64,000 nucleotides of DNA, taken from NCBI GenBank assembly GCA_015501595.1, contig JADNRX010000011.1, positions 124,001 through 188,000 of the forward strand. The letters run 5' to 3'. Numbering within the stretch: position 1 is the stretch's first letter; every line of letters starts with the position of its first letter. Below are positions 52,529 through 64,000 of the stretch, piece by piece. Source of the stretch: Hymenopellis radicata (lineage: Eukaryota; Basidiomycota; Agaricomycetes; Agaricales; Physalacriaceae). The notes beneath the pieces were generated by a model. It saw nothing but the letters and a program-made list of their open reading frames with translations, searched no databases and was not told where the DNA came from. Both the position numbers and the translations under genes were made by a program.

Positions 52529-54192
52529 ATGGCGCCAGTCCGGAGGGGTAAACAGGCCGCCCCAGACCCCAAGCCCGAGCCCGATTCGGATGAAGACGAA
52601 AAATTCATTGCTTCTAGTAGCAGTAACGTCGACCCACATGCCAACAACCCATCTGGAAAAAATCAATGGGGCCCAGTTTGTGTGTCTCCGCCCTGCTGTT
52701 CCTCTGTATTTTTTCTGACTTGTATTCATAGCACCTTTGGATGACCGCCTCGAGACTGTGTTACGCGACTTACACAAGCTTAATATCAGGAATACGGATA
52801 CACTGCTGGATGAGATTCGGAAGCAAGGCTTCAAACTAGGGTACGAGGTCATGTCTGCAGTGTATCTAATTCTTTCTGATCTCGCTGTTCTAAGCCGAAC
52901 AATGCTTTTCAGATACAAAAATCAATTAGGGCTTGGGACTGCTCGCCGACCTATCCTGACGGACGCCGAGCAAACTCAGCTCATTCTCACGGAGCTCGAC
53001 AAGGATCCGAATCAGGCTCTGGGCCCAAGAAGTGTCTGGCAGAAACTCGGACTTGCTGGTCACCATTTGACTCGGTAAGTCACTTTTCGGCTTTTGCAGT
53101 AGTTTCTGTACCTAACCGATGGCATTCAAGGGACAAAGTCACTCAGGTAATGCAAGACTACGCGCCTGAAGCGTTCCAGTCAAGAGCCCCTGGACAGAAA
53201 GTCATTCATCGCACTCCTCTAGTCTCTCTCGGTCCGAACGAGGAGTGGTCAATGGATGGTCATGATAAGCTAGCGAAGGCCGGTTTCGGTGTCTATGGGA
53301 TACGCGACAAGTACTCGGGCTTCTTCCTTCACTACCGAGTCGTACCTTCCAACCGTTACGCTGCTGTTGTTGCAATCTTGCTTCTTGAATGTATCATGAA
53401 GTACGAAGGTATGAATACACCGCTCTGTAGCTCAAGTATTCTGTGCTAAGTTATTTATAGTTATATGTATGCAGGGTGCTACAGATCACGGTTCTGAAGT
53501 TGGAGAGGGATACTCGATACATGCTGCTCTTCGGTATGTGTGTTGTACGATCTGTGAACCATTTTTAATCCAGTGTGTCCTCATAGTGAGGTATTCGCTC
53601 CTGAACTTATCGAAGCCCTTATTCCTTCCTGGCGCTTTCTTGAGAGTTACCGCAACATTACTGTTGAGCGCAGTTGGCGTCCCACCTTTACAAAGTGGGG
53701 TCAGAACGCATTAGATTTCTATAGTCGTGGCCTCCTAGGTGGTACCTTTGAGCCTGCCAACGACGTTCATGGGTACGCTGACTTGAATACACGTTGAACG
53801 TATCTGATGATAATCACAGCTGTCTCAAGGATTGGATATGGTTTCCTTTGATGCAGCGCTCACTCGACGCCTTTGTACATGAACAAAACCATAGCCGTGT
53901 TCGCAAACAGAAGGAAAAGCAGCTCCCGAGTGGTGGAACACCACGAGACTTTTATCGGCGCCCAGAAAAGTTTGAGGGGGAGGAATGTGGAATAAAGGTA
54001 GACATGGCTTTGGTGAAGGAGCTTCATGCAGAGGCTATAGCTAAGAGCGGGCATTTGCTGAAGTTCGTGGATGATGCATTTGACGAGGCTGCAACAAGGG
54101 TTTACGAAGCTATCAACAAGCCTGAGATTACTTTGGAGACAGCGTGGGTAGTATTTGATCTTATGATACCTCACATGTCCTTAGAAGAGTAA
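52529..54192 (+). CDS. DDE integrase/transposase, apparently intact
   Basis: ATG 52529 lies 74 bases inside the left TIR. The head is acidic (PDPKPEPDSDEDEKF). After introns come DRLETVLRDLHKLNIRNTDT and KNQLGLGTARRPILTD, a helical DNA-binding-like region (RSVWQKLGLAGHHLTR), and then the core: NEEWSMDGHDKLAKAGFGVY with GIRDKYSGFF (first Asp), GATDHGSE (second Asp) and, 43 residues later, NITVERSWR (Glu). The tail includes CLKDWIWFPLMQRSLDAFVH and ends at 54192. Seven introns can each be placed so that the frame stays open. This is the integrase-core fold widespread as an uncharacterised family in mushroom genomes. Its position next to a TIR makes it the likely transposase of this element. Confidence 0.8.
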
Positions 54193-54290
54193 CTACATAT
54201 CTGCATATCGATCAGGCTGAGGGTATGTACGGGGGTTCGGGTGTGAGTCTCGTTAACCCAATCAGTGTGACCTGCTGTCACCCATCAGTC

Positions 54291-54372
54291 TAGAGCGGCA
54301 AAATTTGGCTTGATTTCGACAGACTAGTGACGTAGTCTGTCGAAATCAAGCCAAATTTTGCCGGCCGCTCTA
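54291..54372. repeat. Hairpin 1: near-perfect 82-bp palindrome
   Basis: An inner perfect 28-bp arm (54299-54326, ending ...CGACAGACTA) pairs with 54333-54360 (starting TAGTCTGTCG...) around the 6-nt loop GTGACG. The outer TAGAGCGG and CCGCTCTA arms also pair, with a 4-nt CCGG bulge on the right. Confidence 0.92.
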
Positions 54373-54577
54373 TAGGGGTATCGGGTTTACAGATCGTGGC
54401 CTACAGGGAGGGGGACTGTGTTCTAAGTGAGGTTAATGCATTTTTGGACAGTTGAAGGCTAAATACATCTCTGGGCACTAGAAAATTATATCCACAATCC
54501 TTGGATGAGAAGGTAAACAGTTGGAGGGCAGCTAGGTAACCTGAAACACAGCCACACTCGGGCACGCGACCTTGTTC

Positions 54578-54612
54578 AGCAAAACCGCGATTTCTGCAAT
54601 CGCGGTTTTGCT
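54578..54612. repeat. Hairpin 2: perfect 15-bp stem
   Basis: AGCAAAACCGCGATT pairs with AATCGCGGTTTTGCT around loop TCTGC. Confidence 0.92.
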
Positions 54613-54692
54613 TACCAATCGATTTTCGCATCCCATACGTACCCTCTCGCCATTAAAGGCGGGAGAAGACAACAGAGGACAAAGTAAGGACG

Positions 54693-54744
54693 ATGACGCA
54701 CTTCAATGTCCGATTTCTGCAGATCGGACATTGAAGTGCGTCAT
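54693..54744. repeat. Hairpin 3: perfect 22-bp stem
   Basis: The 22-base arm 54693-54714 (ATGACGCACTTCAATG...) pairs perfectly with 54723-54744 around loop TTCTGCAG. Its centre GATTTCTGCA is shared with hairpin 2. Confidence 0.92.
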
Positions 54745-54899
54745 AGATTGCACTCGTGTCCTTCGCTGTTCATGACGACTACAACGACGTCGCGCGCGAT
54801 GGCCAGCGATGCACCACCAGAGGAAGTTTTACGGCCATCTCTCGACGGCGGCACCTTTCCCAAAATTTGCCTGCCTACAACGAGTCTGCTTTCACCCTC

Positions 54900-55430
54900 C
54901 AAATCGCTTCGTCCTGGGCTCGTTTTGATGCCCCAGGAGCCTAGGAAGAATGTCCAGTGTTGGATAGGCTGGTGCCATTCACAGAAGCCCTGGGAGAGCG
55001 ACTGCATCGACCTCCACCTCACCATCTGATCCTGATACCATAACTCCGCTTCCTGCCAACCAAATTGCTTCGTCCTGGGCTCGTTTCAACGCCCCAGGAG
55101 TCTATAAAGATGGTCCCAGCGTCGGATAGGCCGGCGCTACTCGTAGAAGCGCCAGGAGACCGCTACCTTCCCTCCCATCACCAGCCTCCCATCCTGATAC
55201 CATAACTTCGCTTCCTGCCCACCAAATTGCTCCGTCCTGGGCTCGTTTCAACGCCCCAGGAGTCTATAAAGATGGTCCAGCATCGGATAGACCGGCGCTA
55301 CTCGTAGAAGCGCTAGGAGACCGACTACCTTCCCTCCCATCATCACCCTCCCATCCTGCTATCATAACTCCACTTCCTGCTCGTCAAATCGCTCCGTCCT
55401 GGGCTAGTTTTGATGCCCCAGGAGCCTAGA
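54900..55430 (+). repeat. 162-bp tandem repeat, about 3.3 units, each with an internal hairpin
   Basis: CGTCCTGGGCT followed by a T-rich GTTT recurs at 54910, 55071, 55233 and 55395, a period of 161-162 bp. Each unit also has GCCCCAGGAG, TATAAAGATGGTCC-like and CTACTCGTAGAAGCG-like blocks. TCCTGGG and CCCCAGGA within a unit can pair. Read as codons, most units give IA(S/P)SWA(R/S)F(N/D)APG, and the period is a multiple of three in two of three steps, so it may descend from a repetitive coding region, now with stops. Confidence 0.85.
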
Positions 55431-55722
55431 ACGAACGGGCTGCTCGTATGGTCAGCTAGGTGCTACTGAAATCACAACAACCATCGCCATTACACTATGC
55501 TTATCCTTGTTAGCGATATTGACTAGCTTCCACTCATCTTAGATAATGTTACTGTTCTGTTTAGCAGTTCTTTGAATGCAAGCCCCCTTCTTCCTCCTCT
55601 TGTTGAGTGTGCACCCCGAACTTGGTGTGCTTGTAGTATATTAACTTGCAGAAAATTGCACAGATCAACGAGCTTCAACAACTAGTCTCATTCAATGTAC
55701 AGAGCTATGCTAACAGGTATTT

Positions 55723-58014
55723 CTAGAACTTAGCACGCTCATGGAGACGCAATGGGTGGCAAAAACGGTTGTCGCATACATGAAGATCTTTGGAGAAGTC
55801 GATCCCCGCTTTTCCCAAGTCACCAAGACCTGATTCACCTAGAAGCGAATGTGTCGTGGGATGCTGAAGGACGAATGATCCATCAGGTCGGAAAAGTACT
55901 AAATCGGTCATTAGCCTTGCTAGCACATCACCGACAAGCATTGCAATACCTTTAGTATCAACAAGAACCTGTTCGTGGCTTGTCATCATAAAGGAATAGT
56001 GCGAGAGCGCCTCCAAGAAGTCGCCATCTTCATCAAAGCGACTACCTTCACTCCCGGTGTCAGACTCAAGCATGCAGAGGTACACGTCACGTAGTGTCTT
56101 TTCCTTGTAGGTAAGCGCGAGAAACATATTCTCGGGTGATGGGATGTGAATCGCTATAATCAAAATTAAACATGTTTCAAGTAGTATGGACATCAAGGAC
56201 TGACCAGGTATTTCCGGAGGTGATTCTAATGCTCTCAGCTCGTTGAGCATACTAGTAAGAGCCTTCCCAAGCAATATCTCCCGAGCGTACTGTGCTTGCG
56301 CCACAATAAGCTCACCGTCAATGTCGAACCGCAGATCTGCACTCTGGAAGCGATAAGCATGATAGACTACACGGTCAGTCATGAGCTAATGGCTTGAATT
56401 AATAGATATCCTTGTAGGAGCCTATTAAAGGAACCTACTTTGAACGTGTGCTTGAACGCATCGCTTTCGATTGGCATGACACGAAGCGAACCTTCACGCT
56501 CCTCTACTGTCTCAAACTCGGAACTGTCATTGTAGCGCATGACAGAGAACGTGACCGGGCGAAGAAGTGAGATCGCACTAGGCAACGTTGCCTTGGGTTC
56601 ATCTGCATAAGATATAAGTCAAGTATCTGAACGTCGGCAAAGTACTCACTATCAATGTCCTCTTGTTTAACAAGCGGAACTTGATCGTCACCAGTGTCCT
56701 TCTCTTTCTTGACCTTGATTCGCTTAGATGACTGATCACGGCTCTGGAGCTTGCGGCGTCGCTTTGATGGCGGTGAGGAATTCACATCCTCATCCTCATC
56801 CTCGTCGCTCGCTAAGCCAATATCATCCTAGATAACCAGATAAGTGCCAGGGATGCGGATACAAATCAGTCGTTGCGTACCTGGACGTCCTCGTGTCGGA
56901 TTTGCATCACAAGCTTGACGGCTCGAGCTTTCACATCTGCCGCCGTCATGTAGCCTCCATTGTGGCTGCATGGACATCGAAAAAATAGCCTACTGGCTTC
57001 GTCTTGAAGGACTTCTTGATGGCAGCACCGCCCTTTTCGAACGTCCAGATGACACGAGACCTAGACAGGCATTTTGAAATCAGTTATCAAGGAATATGGA
57101 AATTGAGACGTACGGATCGATCTTCTTGCCGGGGAACTCTTGCAACCACTGACTGTCGACCTCATTGAACAACTTGACCAGTTTATCCAAAGCAACTGAG
57201 AGATTCTGCGAATAGATTTCCATGTTTAAGTCAGAGTGCGAGGCAAATAGTCGTACACCGTACCTGCTCAATTTGGAACGGACGTGATTCCGGAGGGACA
57301 CGAGTTCCCGTCTTCTTGCCTTGAGCAGTCGCGATTTTCGGTGTTACCCAAAAACTGATGGGTGCAACCTTTGAGGCCGAGGTACGCTTCATGATCAGGT
57401 TGGTCTTCTTCTCGAGATAGGCAGCTGTCGCCTGTTGGGGATCTTTGGGAGTAAGACGGCGCTGAGAGACCTCCTGACGTTTGGTATTGATGATGTCGTG
57501 CATGATGGAGACTGGTGTATCCGGCTTGGGGTCGTACATGATAATGTCGTCGTCTTCCGAGTCCTCAATGTGAACTGTCTCTCGAGTCCGAGTCGGTGTT
57601 GGCTGTTGCTGCTGACGCCTTTTGGCAGGACCTTTAGGTTCAGGTACACCGCTCTTTGTAACAACACCTATACATATCATTAGTCGTAGTATCACTGAAA
57701 TAGTAAAGACGACGCACGCCTCGGAGAATTACCGGTGGTCACTTCTGTTCTGTTCATACATGGTTTGCAGGTGTCCCCAGAGAGAAATTTGTACACATGT
57801 CCGCATTTTCCACATTGCGGTTTTTTCTGAAGCGTTATTAGATGGGTCAATGTCGCGAGTAGTAGGACCAACATACTTGAATAACTTGAATCTTGGCTTC
57901 GTCTCCGTTGGCAGCCTCGAGTTCAAGGCACTTGAAGCAAACCAGACCCTGAGAAGGATCAGCATTCTCAAAGGTATCCGAGCAGTCCTGGCATTGAATG
58001 CCGGACTTTGACAT
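55723..58014 (-). pseudogene. Alpha-kinase-like protein with N-terminal zinc-ribbon motifs (transposon cargo), probably inactive
   Basis: ATG 58014 begins MSKSGIQCQDCSDTFENAD, with two Cys-rich ribbons (CQDC...CFKC; CGKC...CKPC). A Gln/Pro linker and a segment SRVIWTFEKGGAAIKKSFKT follow, then a basic KRRRKLQSRDQSSKRIKVKK. The C-terminal 300 residues resemble the alpha-kinase fold: VVYHAYRFQ, LSHYSFMMTSHEQVLVDTKG, LQHPTTHSLL and GLGDLGKAGIDFS with LHVCDNRFC. The ATP-binding Lys expected in a VAK motif is Gln here (LIVAQAQY), and the reading around 56960 needs a 1-2-nt correction to link FFDVH to GYMTAADVKARA. So it looks like a decaying or catalytically dead kinase. It is inside the transposon, 326 bases from the right TIR. 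Alpha-kinase assignment is moderate. Confidence 0.55.
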
Positions 58015-58339
58015 GGCGGAACGAGGGGGCAAACAAGCAGAAAGCGGTGTATTCGAGGTTATAACATATGAGGCTGACATAAAAACTATACAGTTGATCG
58101 GTGTGGCGGAGCCTAGAATGGAAACTGCGATCACTTGAAGGACGAGCAAAAGGTGGCGCCCACGTCGCGTTCATGACAGTAAAAGGAAAGGACTGAAAGT
58201 GGCACGGGGCTAATAGGCCTCGAGGCTACAGTGGCTGTACATGCCGTAAGAGTATTCTGCTGGGGACTTTACTCGTCAATCTATGGGAGTACTAGTGGCA
58301 GATATACTGCCTGGAGATATTTTAAGGAGCGCCATTTGG

Positions 58340-58392
58340 CTGACTCGAACGGCTGACCCGTGATCTTGACCATGAACTCCTCGGCAACCCTA
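58340..58392 (-). repeat. Right 53-bp terminal inverted repeat
   Basis: Perfect inverse match to 52403-52455, bordered on the right by ATCCTC. Confidence 0.95.
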
Positions 58393-58718
58393 ATCCTCGG
58401 CCTTGCAAGTCTTAGTGATAATGGCTTCACCTTTTTCGACGAAGAAGAAAACCTCACAATTTCACCTTGCGTCACGACAGTTTCTTCATCCTCATACACT
58501 CTGGCCACCAACGCTTTAGCATCTTTCTCGCGCTCAACCGAATTCAACGGGGACGCCTTTCTCAACTGGATTTTACGACACATTATCCTATCCACTGCCC
58601 ACAACGTGGAGCGCTCTATTAAGAAAGCCGACGCAGCACGAGGATGCCCGTACAACAAGGCGAGTTCACCAAACGACGAGCCCTGTCGAATAACGACTTG
58701 ATCTGCCCTTTCTTCCAT

Positions 58719-59193
58719 TCGTTCTGTTGTACGATAGACCGGGTGGGGGGTACAAGAGAAGGTAGTCCAGTGGGTTCTTCTGCCGTCCTTTACATGGGTG
58801 GTAGAGTTTCGCAGGCCTCTTCGGAGCTCGTTCCGTCAGATGAGAGATCGTCTCCGTGAGCAGTGAGAGAGTCAGTTGAAATATGGCCGGGTACGCAAGG
58901 CAAAGGGGATGCTGGAGCCGAGAGCATCACGAGCAGGCGCGTAGTGCTCTTCGCGGCGCGTTCGGAACCAAGTAGTACAGAATTATAGGACGTCTATGGG
59001 TTGAACACGACACGCATCTTGCATAGTGGACATGGAAGTATGCGCGTGAACCATGTAACCAAATAGCAGCAAACATAGCACCCAATCAGCGGCGAGGAAG
59101 GCACCTCGTCTTCAACGACGTTGTGCAGCTCACCGGCATCTTTGTTCCCTTCTGCGCTGTAGCCCAGGCGCCTCACCGCTCTCGTCGCTGCCA
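58719..59193. other. Intergenic, upstream of the MYST gene
   Basis: This may hold further unrecognisable 5' parts of the decayed PKA subunit. It also holds the promoter of the acetyltransferase gene. No distinct motif is seen. Confidence 0.4.
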
Positions 59194-62887
<3,694 letters not shown>

Positions 62888-63273
62888 GATATATAGCTGT
62901 GTGTAGTGTGTAGTGTATAATGCACTGTGGTACAACTGTGGTATACGGATGATGTGTTCTGTATTTGGCAGGGTCGGCGGAAGTAAACAGCGTGACGAAC
63001 CATGCACGCAGACCGACCCAAATCGCACTGAGAATCAATCCAGAATGAGCAGCCAAAAGTGAGAGTCAGTGTCGGGTCTTTAGTGTGGCTGACGATCATG
63101 TTGGCAGTGACGGCCCGCCGATGCAATACATTGCGCCTAGCGACTCGCGCAGGGATGTTGGCCTCGACGCCCCAGTGCGTCCGTTTCGTCTGCTAGCTCA
63201 CGACCGGTTTGCTTACTTTCTTAGACCCCTTTTTCGCATCAGAGTCTTGGACAGGCCCTTGGGAACCATTTAG
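62888..63273. other. Intergenic or 5' exon region of the next gene
   Basis: A frame containing DDHVGSDGPPMQYIAPSDSR (63088-63270) lies directly upstream of the next exon and could be its first exon, but no donor joins it cleanly. Confidence 0.35.
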
Positions 63274-64000
63274 GCCCGCCTACCGCCTACCATCGCCCGC
63301 CCGACTACCGCCAGTCTCCTACCCCGTCCCCGATACACCCCCATCACGCCCATGTCCAGCAGCAGCAGCAGCAACAACAACAACATGTCCACGCTCATCC
63401 TAATGGCGCGCCCTCCAGCAGCTCGTCCTACGCGAGCTCCGCGTCGCCGCAGATGTCGCTCAAACGCAAGCTCGTCGACGGGAACATTGCGATGCAGAAG
63501 CGGCGGCGCGACGTCGAGGACACCGTGGTCGACGGCTATGACGGCGGGCAGGGCGCCAAGCACTGGACGGACGACGAGAAGACCAAGCTGTTCAACTGGC
63601 TGATGGGGCCTGGCCAGGACGAGCACTGGAACTCGCTTCGCGCGACCAAGAACTCGTGCCTCCGGGAGGTACGTGTTTCGGACGGTTCTCAACTTAATGT
63701 TAACACTAACGGGGTTACTGCGACTTAGTGTGCGATGCAGGTGTTTGGCAGCAAGAAGACGTATCAGGCGCTCAAGGGATGCTATGAACGGAATTTTAAT
63801 CTGTTCAAGCAGATTTACGCTTTTGAGTCGTGGGCGCATCAGCTGGGGTCGAATGTGTCCTCGAGCGGTATGAGTGAGGCCGATCGGCTAAAGGAGTATG
63901 AACGACGATTGCAAGGTGCTAAGAAAGCGGGATGCGACGTCGGAAATATAACGGCGCGGACTATAGATCATTGGCATCGTGCGGGCTGGTATCAACTGTT
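63274..64000 (+). CDS. SANT/Myb-like DNA-binding protein, cut by the right edge
   Basis: Exon 63274-63668 follows an acceptor (CATTTAG) and reads PPTAYHRPPDYRQSPTPSPI, a run of nine Gln, a Ser-rich stretch and then MSLKRKLVDGNIAMQKRRRD. It continues with the SANT-like helices KHWTDDEKTKLFNWLMGPGQ with DEHWNSLRATKNSCLRE. An intron (63669-63740) is followed by VFGSKKTYQALKGCYERNFN with LFKQIYAFESW to the edge. This W-x-x-x-E-x-x-x-L pattern is a fungal Myb/SANT-type DNA-binding domain, common in agaricomycete transcription regulators. The 5' exon is not resolved, so the true start may be upstream, or at the in-frame Met at 63453. Confidence 0.65.

Larger units (their letters stand above)
52403..58392. 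mobile_element. 5,990-bp DDE-integrase DNA transposon with 53-bp TIRs, 6-bp TSD and an alpha-kinase-like cargo gene
   Basis: Bases 52403-52455 (starting TAGGGTTGCCGAGGAGTTCA) are the exact reverse complement of 58340-58392: 53 of 53 positions. ATCCTC stands immediately outside both ends (52397-52402 and 58393-58398) as a 6-bp target duplication. The flanking DNA on both sides is one broken PKA regulatory-subunit gene, so the boundaries are confirmed independently. Contents from left to right are a rightward DDE integrase gene, three perfect hairpins (54.29-54.75 kb), a 162-bp tandem repeat (54.90-55.43 kb) and a leftward alpha-kinase-like gene. Perfect TIRs and an intact-looking integrase suggest a recent insertion. 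A 5-6-bp duplication suits retroviral-type integrases, such as Ginger-like elements, but I cannot assign a superfamily. Confidence 0.88.
52225..58718 (-). pseudogene. Decayed PKA regulatory subunit (cyclic-nucleotide-binding domains), split by a 6-kb transposon
   Basis: On the minus strand the right part (58718-58393) reads GSSFGELALLYGHPRAASA and STLWAVDR (domain A phosphate cassette), then VARVYEDEETVVTQGE, then after a frame change VFFFVEKGEAIITKT and CKAED. The left part (52402 downward) continues with GEI, a stop, then in another frame GRLKHGDYFG, an intron and LLKMEPRTANVST. These are the two cAMP-binding folds of a PKA regulatory subunit, in correct order, separated exactly by the transposon with its 6-bp duplication. 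At least two frame changes and one stop show it is dead. A functional copy presumably lies elsewhere. Confidence 0.7.

Noticed and set aside
52422..52718. Plus-strand frame starting MVKITGQPFES, also read on the minus strand near 58.4 kb, at first taken for a shared protein domain
   Set aside because: The shared stretch is the 53-bp terminal inverted repeat of the transposon; the common peptide is just its translation.
54756..55029. Frame MTTTTTSRAMASDAPPEE... leading into the 162-bp repeats
   Set aside because: Stops interrupt the repeat units and no splice sites rescue the frame, so a current gene is not supported, though an ancestral one is possible.

Overview
The window is fungal nuclear DNA, most probably from an agaricomycete (mushroom-forming basidiomycete). 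Genes are dense and carry many introns of about 45-60 nt. Divergent gene pairs share very short promoters. Protein families include a Git3/cAMP-receptor-like GPCR, a sesquiterpene synthase, an MRP/Yor1-type ABC transporter and a GAF hybrid histidine kinase. The mobile DNA includes a Tnp2 (CACTA) transposon. All gene models come from reading frames and splice sites by eye; family names come from recognised motifs, not from database searches.

Left third (1-25 kb). An edge gene and a GPCR (2.1-4.2 kb) are followed by a 10.8-kb CACTA/Tnp2 transposon (4599-15397, 3-bp target duplication GAA). Its transposase is frameshifted and split by a second, nested 4.36-kb element (8104-12466). The nested element carries a decayed DOMON/cytochrome b561 gene. 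The CACTA element landed in a duplicate of the promoter shared by the Rrp3/DDX47 helicase and the CIA30 gene at 16.8-19.4 kb. Housekeeping genes follow: Ras, a mitochondrial GGQ release-factor-like protein, Swd2, RPB5, and a small cysteine-rich secreted reading frame.

Middle (25-51 kb). A sesquiterpene synthase faces, tail to tail, a single 900-codon reading frame that joins cystathionine beta-lyase to mevalonate kinase. Then come Vps71/ZNHIT1, a 2-oxoglutarate oxygenase, the SNARE Use1, a small multispan membrane protein, an MPDU1-like PQ-loop protein, the ABC transporter, a C2H2 zinc-finger protein and the hybrid histidine kinase.

Right end (51-64 kb). A 5,990-bp transposon (52403-58392) has perfect 53-bp terminal inverted repeats and a 6-bp target duplication. 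It sits inside a decayed PKA regulatory-subunit gene. It carries an apparently intact DDE integrase gene, three perfect hairpins, a 162-bp tandem repeat, and an alpha-kinase-like gene as apparent cargo. Beyond it lie a MYST acetyltransferase with tandem PHD fingers and one apparent 1-nt frameshift, and the start of a SANT/Myb-like DNA-binding protein.

The most interesting items are the integrase transposon with cargo, the methionine/mevalonate enzyme fusion next to a terpene synthase, and the nested element with a host-gene relic.
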